DNA of 64,000 nt, taken from positions 1 through 64,000 of the forward strand of contig CAWEAD010000006.1 in the NCBI GenBank assembly GCA_963807225.1, read 5' to 3'. A model generated the notes under the pieces. It was not told where the DNA came from. It saw only the letters and a list, made by a program, of their open reading frames with translations, and ran no database searches. A program made the translations under genes and the position numbers. Of this stretch, positions 24,713 to 34,222 are shown piece by piece. This DNA is from JAGVGT01 sp963807225 (GTDB taxonomy: Bacteria > Desulfobacterota > Desulfobulbia > Desulfobulbales > JAGXFP01). The stretch's first letter is position 1; each line of letters opens with the position of its first letter.

Positions 24713-24973
24713 TTATTTGCCGGGATCAGCGGGCGGGCGGGCCAGCAGCTCCCGAAGCAGCCGCCGAGCCCGGGCGACGATTTCCGCTTCCGGCGCCCGT
24801 AAGCCGGTCCACTCCACGCCCCGTTGCAGCTCCGCGATTGTCGCCCGCCAATGCTCGCGATAATCGAAATCACAGGCGACGATATCCTTGGCGGCCGCGG
24901 CGGTTTCCCGGTTGCCGGCTTCGAAATAATCGATCATGCTCCGCAGCAGATGCAAGGCCTCCGGCTGTTCCAT
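24713..24973 (-). CDS. Small hypothetical helical protein
   Basis: 86 residues, all-helical pattern (LLRSMIDYFEAGNRETAAAA), one cysteine. A GGGAGG ribosome site lies 9 bases before ATG. No domain recognised. Convergent with 24431-24667. Confidence 0.55.
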   Translation of the reverse strand: MEQPEALHLLRSMIDYFEAGNRETAAAAKDIVACDFDYREHWRATIAELQRGVEWTGLRAPEAEIVARARRLLRELLARPPADPGK

Positions 24974-25125
24974 CCGAAAATCCCTCCCATCTTCGCCTCG
25001 ATTTCCCGACCCTTTGCCGAAAAAACGATTTGACCGAATATCTTAGTACATTATAGTCCATCCCTCTTGGGGCCGGCCGCCTGGCGCCCCGGTGAAATTA
25101 TAAATTAAACCGGACGGTGATGATG

Positions 25126-26424
25126 ATGAAAAACGGACTTCCCGCGGCATTCTTTGCAGTTCCCCTGTTCCTGCTTCTGCTCCTGCTTCCACCGTTGCTC
25201 GGTTATGCTCTCCCGGCCCCGGCGGTCGAAGCGGGGGTCGAGGAACTGCGGGGCGTGTTTCTGGGACAATCCGCCAAAGCGCACCTGCTCTCGCTTCAGG
25301 TCGGGGAGAAGACCCTGCTGCTGCCCTACAACTCCGAGACGGCGGGTTTGGATGAAGTTTGGCCGGGCGATAACGTCATGCTCCGCTGCCGGGGCGCGGG
25401 CGAGGATAGAATGACCCTGGAGGTGGAGCCGGCCCCGGTTACGATTCCGGCCGGGGTGCGGGAAATCGAGATCGAAGAATTGATGACCCTGATCACCGAT
25501 CCGGCCCGGGTCGGCAAATATCTGCTGATCGACTGCCGGCCCGGTGATTTCTATGCCAAAAGCCACCTGCCGACCTCGGTTTCGATTCCCTGGACCGAAA
25601 GCCGGGAAGTTAAGCTGGCGGCCCTGCCGGCCGATCGTGAGCAACAATTGATCTTTTACTGCCTGGGCTCGACCTGTCTGCTGGGACCAAACTCGGCGGC
25701 CCTGGCCGTGGCCGCCGGCTACAAACACGTCGCGGTCCTGTTGGTGGAACTGTCGGAATGGCAGGAGAGCGGCGGCATTCTCTATTCGGCCGACTCCTAC
25801 GTGACCAACGGCAACGTGGTGCTGATCGATCTGCGCAACCTTCGGGAGGCGGAGGCGGGACACCTGCCCGGCGCGGTCAATATTCCGGCCGGGGAGATCT
25901 CCGAGGCGGAGTATGATTTCCCGGTCAAGAAATCGGCCCCGGTGGTACTCTATGGTAACGGCGATGAACCACTGGCCGCCGCCGCCACTATCAAAGGCTG
26001 GGGCTTCAGCCAGGTATCGCAGGTCAAGGGGGGCTATCCCGGCTGGGTGACCCGGGGCAACCCGGTGGTTCGAGGCAGGATTCCCTTTAAGATCGAATGG
26101 CATCGGCGCCTGGATGCCGGGGAGGTCGCCAGCGAGGATTTCCAAAAGGTTCTGGACGGCCGGGACAACGGGGCGGTGATCGTCGATGTGCGGACCGCCG
26201 AAGAGCAGGCCAAAGGCAGCTTCGCCGGAGCCCTGTTGATCCCGCTCAGCGAACTGGAGGCGCGGCTGGCCGAAATTCCCGGCGATAAGGAAATCTACCT
26301 GCACTGCACCACCGGAGCCCGGGCCCAGATGGCCTGGACCTACCTCAAGGAGCGCCGGGAAAAGGTGCGCTATCTGGCCGCCAAGGTTTTCAGCCGCAAT
26401 GGCCGGATGATGATCAAACCCTGA
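25126..26424 (+). CDS. Exported triple-rhodanese protein, cysteine paralogue of the predicted selenoprotein
   Basis: About 432 residues from the last of several alternative starts (GTG 25117, ATG 25120, 25123, 25126). A signal peptide is followed by an N-terminal domain without a heme motif and three rhodanese domains. Domain 1 has the loop YCLGSTCLLG (cysteines five residues apart). Domain 2 lacks the catalytic cysteine (LYGNGDEPLAAAA). Domain 3 has HCTTGARAQ. The order, the degenerate middle domain and the Cys-x4-Cys spacing match the protein at 7167-8558, where the second cysteine is replaced by the TGA codon. It probably handles sulfane sulfur in the periplasm. It lies 46 bp before cvfB. 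Confidence 0.85.
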   Translation: MKNGLPAAFFAVPLFLLLLLLPPLLGYALPAPAVEAGVEELRGVFLGQSAKAHLLSLQVGEKTLLLPYNSETAGLDEVWPGDNVMLRCRGAGEDRMTLEVEPAPVTIPAGVREIEIEELMTLITDPARVGKYLLIDCRPGDFYAKSHLPTSVSIPWTESREVKLAALPADREQQLIFYCLGSTCLLGPNSAALAVAAGYKHVAVLLVELSEWQESGGILYSADSYVTNGNVVLIDLRNLREAEAGHLPGAVNIPAGEISEAEYDFPVKKSAPVVLYGNGDEPLAAAATIKGWGFSQVSQVKGGYPGWVTRGNPVVRGRIPFKIEWHRRLDAGEVASEDFQKVLDGRDNGAVIVDVRTAEEQAKGSFAGALLIPLSELEARLAEIPGDKEIYLHCTTGARAQMAWTYLKERREKVRYLAAKVFSRNGRMMIKP

Positions 26425-26470
26425 AGGTTGCCGGGAACAGCGGCGACCAGCACAAATTATCGGGAATAAC

Positions 26471-27313
26471 ATGGCGAAGATCGGCGACATCAACCGGCTC
26501 AAGGTAAAAAGAACGCGGGACTACGGGGCCCATCTGGATGGCGGCGAGTCGGGGGATATTCTCCTGCCGGGTCGCGAGATGCCCGGGGGCTGCCAAGCCG
26601 GCGACGAGATCGAGGTCTTTGTCTATCGGGACCGGGAAGAGCGACTCCGGGCCACCAGCCAGAAACCCCGGGTCATGGTCGGACAGTTCGCCTCCCTGCC
26701 GGTGGTGGCCAACACCACCTCCGGCGCCTATCTGGACTGGGGGCTGCCGTTGGATCTATTTGTCCCGAAGAGCGAACAGCTGGAGCGGATGACGGTCGGG
26801 AAGTCCTATGTGGTCTATGTCTTTCTGGATCTGGAAACCGGCCGGATCACCGCCTCGACCAAACTGGAAAAATTTCTCAGCCACCACCCGCCGCCCTATA
26901 AAGAAGGCGAGGAGGTGGCGCTGCTGGTCTATGCGCGGAGCGAGTTGGGCTATAAGGCGGTAGTCAACCAGAGCCATGGCGGCATACTTTATAAGAACGA
27001 AGTATTCCGGGCCGTGGCGCCCGGTCAAGCGCTCAAGGGCTACATCAAAAAAATCCGCGACGACGGCAAAATCGACTTGAGCCTGCAGCCCTCCGGCTAT
27101 CGAGGGGTAGAGGAACTGGCCCAGACCATTCTCAAGACCGTCAAAGCCCGGGGCGGCCAGCTGGCGCTGACCGATAAAAGCCCGCCGGCGGAGATTTACG
27201 CCCTCTTCGGCGTCAGCAAGAAAAGCTTCAAAGAGGCCCTCGGCGCCCTCTATAAAAAAAAGCTGATCACCATCGAGGCCAAAGGTATCGCTCTGGTCGG
27301 ACGATCCGGCTAA
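26471..27313 (+). CDS. cvfB: CvfB-like S1 RNA-binding protein
   Basis: 280 residues. It has repeated S1/OB folds of the CvfB (YitL) type: an N-terminal GDINRLKVKRTRDYGAHLD, a second unit VVANTTSGAYLDWGLPLDLFVP, and a C-terminal winged helix (IYALFGVSKKSFKEALGALYKK). Family proteins bind RNA and influence gene expression. Its stop overlaps the convergent gene at 27310 by four bases. Confidence 0.88.
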   Translation: MAKIGDINRLKVKRTRDYGAHLDGGESGDILLPGREMPGGCQAGDEIEVFVYRDREERLRATSQKPRVMVGQFASLPVVANTTSGAYLDWGLPLDLFVPKSEQLERMTVGKSYVVYVFLDLETGRITASTKLEKFLSHHPPPYKEGEEVALLVYARSELGYKAVVNQSHGGILYKNEVFRAVAPGQALKGYIKKIRDDGKIDLSLQPSGYRGVEELAQTILKTVKARGGQLALTDKSPPAEIYALFGVSKKSFKEALGALYKKKLITIEAKGIALVGRSG

Positions 27314-28038
27314 AAATTGGCGACCAGGGCCGTGGCCAGGATAGTATCGGTCTGATCCAGGGTGTCGGGAACCGGCGCATGGTCGTAGTTGACCGTATAA
27401 CTGACCTTCAGCGAGAATCTGCTGTTCAGGGCCGAGGTGACCGCGGTTTCGGAAATCACCTTGTAATGCTTGCTCGCCTCGAAATCATGCCGATACTCCA
27501 GGCTCTGGGAAAATTTGTTGGTGTCGTTGAAGGCGAATTCATACTTGCCGAAAAGCCGGCCCGACAAGAAATCATTGGTCGTCTCGTTGGTGTATTTCTC
27601 GCTTACGTAATTCAACCCCGCCTCACCATTGAGAAAATGTTTCGGCCCGAGCAGGATCTTGTAGCCGGCCCCGGGGCCGCTATAAATTCGTCTATCGATA
27701 CCGGCAAAGGTATCTTTCTCCCAGCCGACGGCGAGATAGGAATACAGCCTCTCGGTGAACAGGTAATCCCCCCGCAGTTCGGTATAATATCTTTCCGCGG
27801 TGCGGCTGCCGTCATTCTGGCTGGACAGGGCTCCCAACTTCCAGGTTGAGGACAATTGCTCGGTAAATTTCGTTTTCAGTTCATTTTTAAAAGACAGCGT
27901 GGAAATATCGGAGTTGCCGCTGGTCTTGACATAGGAAAGTTCGGCCTGGTCGGACCAGTTTTTCTCTGCCGCCCGAGCGGTCGGAACCACCAGGATCATC
28001 ATCGTCAACAAGGTTGCGGTATAAAATTTTTTCATCAT
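27310..28038 (-). CDS. DUF481 family outer-membrane protein
   Basis: 242 residues. A signal peptide (MMKKFYTATLLTMMILVVPTA) is followed by a beta-barrel-like sequence of alternating strands (WSDQAELSYVKTSGNSDIST) of the YdiY/DUF481 type, ending in a phenylalanine (ILATALVANF), the usual outer-membrane insertion signal. A GAGAGGA ribosome site is present. Function unknown; some relatives are salt-induced. Confidence 0.82.
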   Translation of the reverse strand: MMKKFYTATLLTMMILVVPTARAAEKNWSDQAELSYVKTSGNSDISTLSFKNELKTKFTEQLSSTWKLGALSSQNDGSRTAERYYTELRGDYLFTERLYSYLAVGWEKDTFAGIDRRIYSGPGAGYKILLGPKHFLNGEAGLNYVSEKYTNETTNDFLSGRLFGKYEFAFNDTNKFSQSLEYRHDFEASKHYKVISETAVTSALNSRFSLKVSYTVNYDHAPVPDTLDQTDTILATALVANF

Positions 28039-28084
28039 TTTCCTCTCATTTCAGCTCTTGGTTGGTAGTCAATTCACCTCAGGG

Positions 28085-28486
28085 TTACTTAGCCTTCAGG
28101 AGATCTCTGATCTCCGCCAAAAGCTGCTCTTCCTTACTCGGCCCGGGAGGAGGCGCCGGCGCTGCCTCCTCCTTTTTCTTCAGGGAGTTCATGGCCTTGA
28201 TCACCATGAATATGGCAAAGGCGATAATCACAAAATCCAAGAAGGTCTGGAGGAATTTTCCGTAATTGAGGGTGACGGCGGCGGTCTCTCCAGCCGCTTG
28301 TTTCAGGGTCAGGGCCAGTCCGGAAAAATTTACGCCACCAATGAGAATACCGATGGGCGGCATGATTACATCCGCGACAAAGGATGAAACGATTTTCCCG
28401 AAAGCGCCGCCGATCACGATACCAACGGCCATGTCGACCACGTTGCCCCGCATCGCAAACTGCTTGAATTCACTGATCATGCCCAT
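28085..28486 (-). CDS. mscL: Large-conductance mechanosensitive channel MscL
   Basis: 133 residues from MGMISEFKQFAMRGNVVDMA, chosen because GGAGAG lies 5 bases upstream. An earlier in-frame ATG at 28585 has no support. Two membrane helices (AVGIVIGGAFGKIVSSFVAD and FLQTFLDFVIIAFAIFMVI) flank a periplasmic loop. The C-terminal helix (KEEQLLAEIRDLL) follows a proline-rich linker. It releases solutes on hypo-osmotic shock. Confidence 0.95.
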   Translation of the reverse strand: MGMISEFKQFAMRGNVVDMAVGIVIGGAFGKIVSSFVADVIMPPIGILIGGVNFSGLALTLKQAAGETAAVTLNYGKFLQTFLDFVIIAFAIFMVIKAMNSLKKKEEAAPAPPPGPSKEEQLLAEIRDLLKAK

Positions 28487-28647
28487 TTCTTCTCTCCTTT
28501 TTCCAATTTCCAGAATAAACGACCGGTAAAGGCGTGCCGCGCAGGATTTACTCCAAGGATATCGGTTTGCCGCGGGAGAAGTCAAAGGCAGAGAAGATGG
28601 CGGCTCAACTATTACGGAGCAGCCGTGAGGATTTTTAAAAGACCGGC

Positions 28648-28869
28648 TCAGCGAAACCTGGTGCGCAGATAGAGGGTCTCCACCTTGCGGCGGGCCCAGG
28701 GGGTGCGGCGCAGGAGTTTGAGGCTCGAGTTGATGGTGGGATTATTGATGAAGCAGTCGATCCGGATCTTTTCGCCCAACTTCTGCCAGCCGTAGTGCGC
28801 CACCAGCCGGGTGAGGATCATCTCCAGGGTGAGGCCGTGCAGCGGGTCCTGAACCGGCGGCGAATTCAT
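28648..28869 (-). CDS. VF530 family DNA-binding protein
   Basis: 73 residues matching the small VF530/DUF2132 family: PLHGLTLEMILTRLVAHYGW, then NNPTINSSLKLLRRTPWARR and a LYL tail. A solved family member is reported to bind DNA. It overlaps the exonuclease gene by four bases (ATGA), so the two are translationally coupled. Confidence 0.85.
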   Translation of the reverse strand: MNSPPVQDPLHGLTLEMILTRLVAHYGWQKLGEKIRIDCFINNPTINSSLKLLRRTPWARRKVETLYLRTRFR

Positions 28870-29471
28870 GCGGCATCCCGGGTCAGGGCCAGATAGAGCC
28901 GGCGGCCCACCCAGGCGTCGGTGGCCGCGTAACGGATCTGGTGGGGGGCGAGATCCGGATTGGCCCAGTTGGAGGTCTGCGCCCCCTTGGAGATGCGAAA
29001 GCCCAGGAGCACGGCGGCCAAGCCTCGCAGACCGTGATTCTTGATCTCGGCCTGCTTGGCCAGATCGCCGAGATCGACGAAACCGCCGGCCTGGAAGCGG
29101 GAGAGCTTTTTCAGTTCGCGGAGGTCGTAGTCCAGGGATACTCCGGCCTTGATGATGGCCGGATCGGCCAGCAGCTCGCGCAGGGGACGGGCCAGTCCCA
29201 GGGTTTTGAGCTGGAAGATGAAGACCTCGGTCTCGCCGGCCAGCTGCAGCAGTGAGGGCGGGTAGCTTTCCCCCACTTTGTAGGCGGGTCTGGTTTCGGT
29301 ATCGAAACCGAGCAGGTTCTCACCGGCCAGCCGCTCCATGGCCGCCGCCAGCTCGGCTGCGGTTCGCACCACGCTTACCGGCCCGTCCCACTGTTGCATG
29401 GGGCAGGCGTTGATCTCATCCTTGCTCATTCGCCGGTCGAATCCCGGCCGGTCGTTTTCCTGGTGGGTCAT
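28866..29471 (-). CDS. RNase D-like 3'-5' exonuclease
   Basis: 201 residues, single DnaQ/RNase D-type exonuclease domain. Exo I is GFDTETRPAY, Exo II lies around GVSLDYDLREL, and Exo III is YAATDAWVGRRLY, which together supply the four acidic metal ligands. There are no HRDC domains, so it is not full-length RNase D. The substrate is unknown. Confidence 0.85.
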   Translation of the reverse strand: MTHQENDRPGFDRRMSKDEINACPMQQWDGPVSVVRTAAELAAAMERLAGENLLGFDTETRPAYKVGESYPPSLLQLAGETEVFIFQLKTLGLARPLRELLADPAIIKAGVSLDYDLRELKKLSRFQAGGFVDLGDLAKQAEIKNHGLRGLAAVLLGFRISKGAQTSNWANPDLAPHQIRYAATDAWVGRRLYLALTRDAA

Positions 29472-29494
29472 GGTTCGGTATGTCCTTTTGTTTT

Positions 29495-31622
29495 TCAGCC
29501 TTCCCGCAGGGAAAGGGCGATTCTTTTACGTTGGGGATCGACTTCCAGCACCCGGACCATCACCTGCTGACGCACCTTGACCACCGCCGCCGGATCCCGG
29601 ACATAGCGATCGGCCAGCTGACTGATGTGGACCAGCCCGTCCTGATGGACGCCGATATCGACAAAGGCCCCGAATTTGGTGACGTTGGTGACGATGCCGG
29701 GCAGCCGCTGGCCCGTATTGCAGGTCCTCGATCCGGTTGATCCCGGCGGCGAAGGCGAATTGACTCGAAGCTCTCCCGGGGATCGCGGCCCGGCTTGGCC
29801 AGTTCGGCCAGGATATCCCGCAGGGTCGGCAGGCCCACCTCTGCGGTGACATAGCGCTCCGGCTCGATCTTTTCTCTCGTAGCCGGGTCGGCGAGCAGGT
29901 CGGCGACCCGGCAGCCGCTATCCCGGGCCATTCGTTCGACCAGGCCATAGCTCTCAGGGTGGACTCCGCTGCCGTCCAGCGGGATTGTGGCCGTCCCGGA
30001 TCCTCAGGAAACCGGCGCATTGTTCAAAACCCTTGGCCCCCAGGCGGGGGACCTGGAGCAGTTGGGTCCGGTCAGCAAAAGGGCCATGTTCGCGGCGGTA
30101 GTTGACAATGTTTCGGGCCAGGACCGGGCCCAGGCCCGAAACATGGGCCAGCAGCTCGGCGCTGGCCGAGTTCAGCTCGACCCCGACCAGATTGACGCAG
30201 CTGAGCACGGTGTCGGCCAGGCTCTGCTTCAGGGCCGCCTGGTCGACGTCGTGCTGGTACTGACCGACCCCGATCGCCTTGGGGTCGAGCTTGACCAGTT
30301 CGGCCAGCGGGTCCTGGAGCCGGCGGCCGATGGAGACCGCACCGCGCACCGTCAGGTCGAGGTCGGGGAATTCGCTCCGGGCCGTCTCCGAGGCGGAGTA
30401 GATCGAGGCGCCGCTTTCATCGACCATGGTGATGATCATGGCCGGCGGCAGGCTTAGACCACGGACAAAGGACTCGGTTTCCCGACCGGCCGTGCCGTTG
30501 CCGATGGCGATGGCCTCGATCCGGTATTTTTCGCAGAGTTCGACGACGGTCCGGCCGGCGGCCAGGGCCTGGGCGGTGGAGAGGGTGGGAAAGACGGTGG
30601 TATGATGCAGGAGCTGGCCCTCACTGTCCAGGCAGACCAGTTTGGCGCCGGTCCGGAAGCCGGGATCCAGGGCCAGAACCCGTTTGCGGCCCAGGGGCGG
30701 GGCCAGCAGCAGTTCCCGCAGGTTATCGGCGAAAACCCTGATCGCCTCACGATCGGCCCGTTCTTTGAGCTGCAATTTTAATTCGTTTTCCAGGGAGGGG
30801 GCCAGCAGCCGGTGGTAGCAGTCGGCCGCCGCCAGCGCGACCTGCTGCGCCGCCGGGTTGCTGCCCTTGACATATCGGCGCCGCAGCAGTTCGATCCCTT
30901 CTTCTTCCAGCCGGGCGTATGGAAAGGGTCAGGACCTTTTCGTTTTCGCCGCGCAGCATGGCGAGCAACCGATGGCCGGGAACCTTGGCGGCCGCTTCCC
31001 GACAATCGAAATAATCCCGGAACTTGGCGCCGGCTTCCTGATTCTTCTTCACCACCCTGGAGCTGATCCAGGCCTTGGCGCCGAACAGCCGGCGCAGCTC
31101 ACCCCGACCGGTTGGATCTTCGTTGAGCCATTCGGCGATGATATCGCGAGCCCCGGCCAGGGCCTCATCGACGTCCCGGACTTCCCGGGCCGGGTCAATG
31201 AATTTTTCCGCTGCCGGCGGTCGGTTATCCTGGCGAAAGATGGCGCGGGCCAAGGGTTCCAACCCTTTTTCCCGGGCGATCAGGCCCCGGGTCCGCCGCT
31301 TGGGCCGGTGCGGCAGATAGAGATCTTCCAGCCGGGTCAGATTGGCGGCGGCCAGCAGAGCCTGGTGCAGTTGGGGCTCCAGCAGTTCACGTTCGCTCAA
31401 GGAAGCGATGATCGCCTGGCGCCGTTTATCGAGTTCGGCCAGTTGCGTGAGCCGGTCGCGGATGGCGGCGATCTGCAGTTCGTCGAGCAGGCCGGTCGCT
31501 TCTTTTCGATAGCGGGCGATAAACGGCACCGTGGCCCCGTCCCGCAACAGCGCGGCCACGGCCTCCACCTGGCCGCTCTTGATCAGGAGCTCGTCGGCAA
31601 TGATTTCGGGATGTACTGACAT
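29495..31622 (-). pseudogene. tex: Tex transcription accessory protein, four +1 frameshifts
   Basis: Pieces of Tex lie in successive frames: the N-terminal domain (ATVPFIARYRKEATGLLDEL), YqgF-like domain (VLALDPGFRTGAKL), HhH region (AELLAHVSGLGPVLARNIV) and S1 domain (GIVTNVTKFGAFVDIG), ending LEVDPQRKRIALSLREG at 29495. Frame changes fall near 30909-30913, 29980-29983, 29755-29767 and 29709-29726, and each is cured by removing one base. Removing four bases from the 2128-base span leaves exactly 708 codons including the stop, a normal Tex length. There are no other lesions. So this is either a very young pseudogene or, more likely, a stretch of low sequence accuracy over an intact gene. Confidence 0.85.
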
Positions 31623-31850
31623 GGCTGCTTTTTTATTCCTATTTTCTCGATCTTACCAATCATATTTTACCCGGAATAGGATACCGGAAACCCTTCCGAT
31701 TTGCTTTAACTTGTGCTCTAATTAAACTGCTCAACTACCTGAGCTAGGACCATTTGATTTTTAGGTGCCAGGCCAGGCCTCGGGAAAATGATCAACATTT
31801 AGAAATTCAATGGCAGTCGGAGTCGGCTGCCGATTTAAAAGGAGATCATC

Positions 31851-32669
31851 ATGATTCAATTTCACGTCGACCAGGAACGCTGCATCCAGTGCGGCGAATG
31901 CGCGGCGGATTGCCCCGCCGGAATCATCATCATGGACGAATACCCGAAGATCACCGACGAGGCACGCTGCTACCGCTGCCAGCACTGCCTGGCCATCTGC
32001 CCGACCGGGGCGGTTTCGGTGCTGGGTCGCGATCCGGAAAACTCCACCCGGTTGGCCGGCAATCTGCCGGAAGCGGATCGGCTGGTCAACCTGATCAAGG
32101 GCCGCCGCTCGGTACGCCGCTATGTCGACAAGAGCCTGCCGCCGAGCCTGATCGACGATCTGCTGGAGGCGGCCTGGCATGCCCCGACCGGGGTCAACAG
32201 CCAGTCGGTGCTCTTCACCGTGGTTCGGGACAAGCCGGCGATGGACCGGTTGCGGAACGAGGTGATGATGCAACTGGGTAAAATTAAGGATGACGGGAAA
32301 CTGCCGGAGGGCATGGTCGGTCAGTATCTGGGCGCGGCGATCCAGGGCTGGCGCGAAGAGGGGAGCGACATTATCTTCCGGGGCGCCCCGCATCTGCTGC
32401 TGGCCAGCGCCCCGCAAAATTCCCCCTGTCCGGTGCAGGATACCCATATCGCCCTGACCACCTTCCAGCTCCTAGCCCAGGTCCACGGAGTCGGTACGGT
32501 CTGGGACGGCATGTTTATGATGGCGCTCTCCCTGCTGCCCGACCTGGCCGGCCGGCTCAATATCCCCGCCGATCACCTGATCGGCTACGCCATGGTCTTC
32601 GGCGAACCGGCGGTGGAATACCAGCGCACCGTGCAGCGGGGGCCGGCACCGGTCAATGTGGTGCAGTAG
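31851..32669 (+). CDS. Ferredoxin-nitroreductase fusion protein
   Basis: 272 residues. Two N-terminal 4Fe-4S motifs (CIQCGECAADCP and CYRCQHCLAICP) are joined to an FMN-dependent nitroreductase domain (RRSVRRYVDK near residue 85, APTGVNSQSV). Such fusions, common in anaerobes, pass electrons from ferredoxin centres to FMN. The substrate is unknown. It has a strong ribosome site (AAAAGGAG). Confidence 0.92.
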   Translation: MIQFHVDQERCIQCGECAADCPAGIIIMDEYPKITDEARCYRCQHCLAICPTGAVSVLGRDPENSTRLAGNLPEADRLVNLIKGRRSVRRYVDKSLPPSLIDDLLEAAWHAPTGVNSQSVLFTVVRDKPAMDRLRNEVMMQLGKIKDDGKLPEGMVGQYLGAAIQGWREEGSDIIFRGAPHLLLASAPQNSPCPVQDTHIALTTFQLLAQVHGVGTVWDGMFMMALSLLPDLAGRLNIPADHLIGYAMVFGEPAVEYQRTVQRGPAPVNVVQ

Positions 32670-32797
32670 ATCGGGGCAATAGGCGCCGTGCTACCGGTTC
32701 CGCCTTAAACGTTGGGGAGGGTTGAAACCCCATATTCAGGTGGCAGCTTTAGAGCACTCTGCTGGAATAACAAGAAAAATACGGATGTTCATTGTCT

Positions 32798-32844
32798 CCC
32801 CTCACCCTGTCCCTCTCCCTGAGGGAGAAGGGCGGGATGAGGGG
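32798..32844. repeat. CCCCTCACCC-type palindromic repeat between convergent genes
   Basis: CCCCTCACCCTGTCCCTCTC and GAGGGAGAAGGGCGGGATGAGGGG are near-complementary around a TCCCTGAGGG centre. This sequence type recurs in many unrelated GC-rich genomes as an intergenic hairpin. Here it could terminate both the nitroreductase gene and the usp gene. Confidence 0.55.
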
Positions 32845-32946
32845 ATAATGGTATTACCTTATTGAGCCGGTGGTGCTTCTCTCGAGATCCCCTTCAGCCC
32901 GTTTCTCCCTTGGCCCCGGATCCTCCCTGAGACGACCGTCAAGCAT

Positions 32947-33006
32947 CCAGCCATCGGGCCAGCTGTCGGCCCTGGCCAGGAGGGACTGGTCAGCCGCTAC
33001 TGCATC
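32947..33006 (-). pseudogene. Short zwf-like relic
   Basis: The minus strand reads DAVAADQSLLARADSWPDGW, resembling DAMRGDQTLFARADSLEAQW of the intact zwf gene upstream at about 34363-34420; the DNA shares 15 identical bases at the core. The frame has a stop shortly before, and the end differs. It may be the remains of a duplicated zwf 3' end. The rest of 32670-33088 contains only the palindromic repeat. Confidence 0.4.
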
Positions 33007-33088
33007 GGCCGAAGTTTCCTGCCGGTTCAGGCCTCAGGAAACCGAAGTTCTTCGCCATTTCGGAGTTCCTTTCACTTCCCTGAAAAGA

Positions 33089-34027
33089 TCAGCCGACTAT
33101 CCAAAGGGCTACATCGTGGACATTGGCAAGCACCCGATCAGAAACCCCTTGAAAGATGTTCTTTTCCTGATCCAGTCTACGGCCCATGATGATGGTGCCG
33201 TAGGAACCTTTTTTCACCTCCCGGACAATGACCTGGGCCGGTTCGATGCCGGCGGCAAGACGCTGCCGATGAATATGGGCAGCCGGGATTCCGCTTTCCT
33301 TCAGGATCTGCTCGGCGGCATGAAAGTGATAATGGCCATCGTCATCCCCTCTAAGGTGTTGTTCACACCACTCCTTACCCCAGTGCTGATAAAATTTTTC
33401 TCTGGGGGTGATATGTTCCGCCGCCAGCAAGGAACAGGAATGGAAAAGGGTGATTTCCGCCTGCGGGTCGCCCTGCAGGATGAAACCGAGATGATCCACC
33501 GCCCTCATGGTGTGCACCGAGCAATCAACCGGCACCAGAAAGTTACGGGTTTGCGGATTGCCGCTGACCAGCCATAGAGGTACGGAATGGTCCTTTCTCC
33601 AAAGCTCTGACGAGATACTGTCGCTGGTCATTTTTTCAAGCAAAGACAGGTCTCTCTTGGCCAAAACCATGGCGTCATACGACCCTGCTTGCCCCTGGTG
33701 CAGAAGAGGGGTAGCGATACTGCCAAGCGAAAAAACTGATTCGCAGTGTATTTGCTCATCCTTAAACCCTGCGGCCTGCAGTTTTTTCTGCAAGTCAAGT
33801 AAATGGCTGCGGGCGGTGCTTCGTTTTTTCAAGGCTGCCGGGCGGGAAGCGGCGATGAGTTCCAGGTCGTCCAGCAGTTGCTGACTTTCGCCAACCCCAT
33901 GGAGTGGCACGATGTTAAGCAGGTGGAGTCTTATATCCGTCCGGTCCTGAAACAGGTTGATAAGATAGCTGATGGTCGTTTTGTCCAACCCCGTGTTACC
34001 AATGGCAATCAGTATTTTTCTTTCCAT
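33089..34027 (-). CDS. Tandem universal stress protein (two UspA domains)
   Basis: 312 residues from MERKILIAIGNTG (34027), which fits the domain start and has AAGGA upstream; an upstream in-frame ATG at 34174 lacks support. Two UspA-type folds occur, about residues 1-150 and 155-312. The second ends with the nucleotide-loop-like IIMGRRLDQEKNIFQGVSDRVL. It is usually linked to stress survival. It lies downstream of zwf in the same direction. Confidence 0.85.
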   Translation of the reverse strand: MERKILIAIGNTGLDKTTISYLINLFQDRTDIRLHLLNIVPLHGVGESQQLLDDLELIAASRPAALKKRSTARSHLLDLQKKLQAAGFKDEQIHCESVFSLGSIATPLLHQGQAGSYDAMVLAKRDLSLLEKMTSDSISSELWRKDHSVPLWLVSGNPQTRNFLVPVDCSVHTMRAVDHLGFILQGDPQAEITLFHSCSLLAAEHITPREKFYQHWGKEWCEQHLRGDDDGHYHFHAAEQILKESGIPAAHIHRQRLAAGIEPAQVIVREVKKGSYGTIIMGRRLDQEKNIFQGVSDRVLANVHDVALWIVG

Positions 34028-34222
34028 ATATGCCGGTCCTTTGTCAGCCAGGGTAACGCCTTTTACGTCTCCATTGATTGTGGGCACGCACTCAACATTA
34101 ATGGCAGTATTTGGGCATCCATGAGCGGCACGGGCACCTGCTGCGATAACGCACCACTGTTGATCAAAACTCACTTTGCAAGGGACTGCCGAACGCCGCC
34201 TCCGATTCTTGAAGAAACAGGG

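Noticed and set aside
25105..26502. 465-codon minus-strand frame opposite the triple-rhodanese gene
   Set aside because: Shadow frame. The plus strand has the signal peptide and rhodanese motifs.
32870..33577. 236-codon plus-strand frame over the usp gene
   Set aside because: It is the antisense shadow of a clear universal stress protein gene with its own ribosome site and domains.
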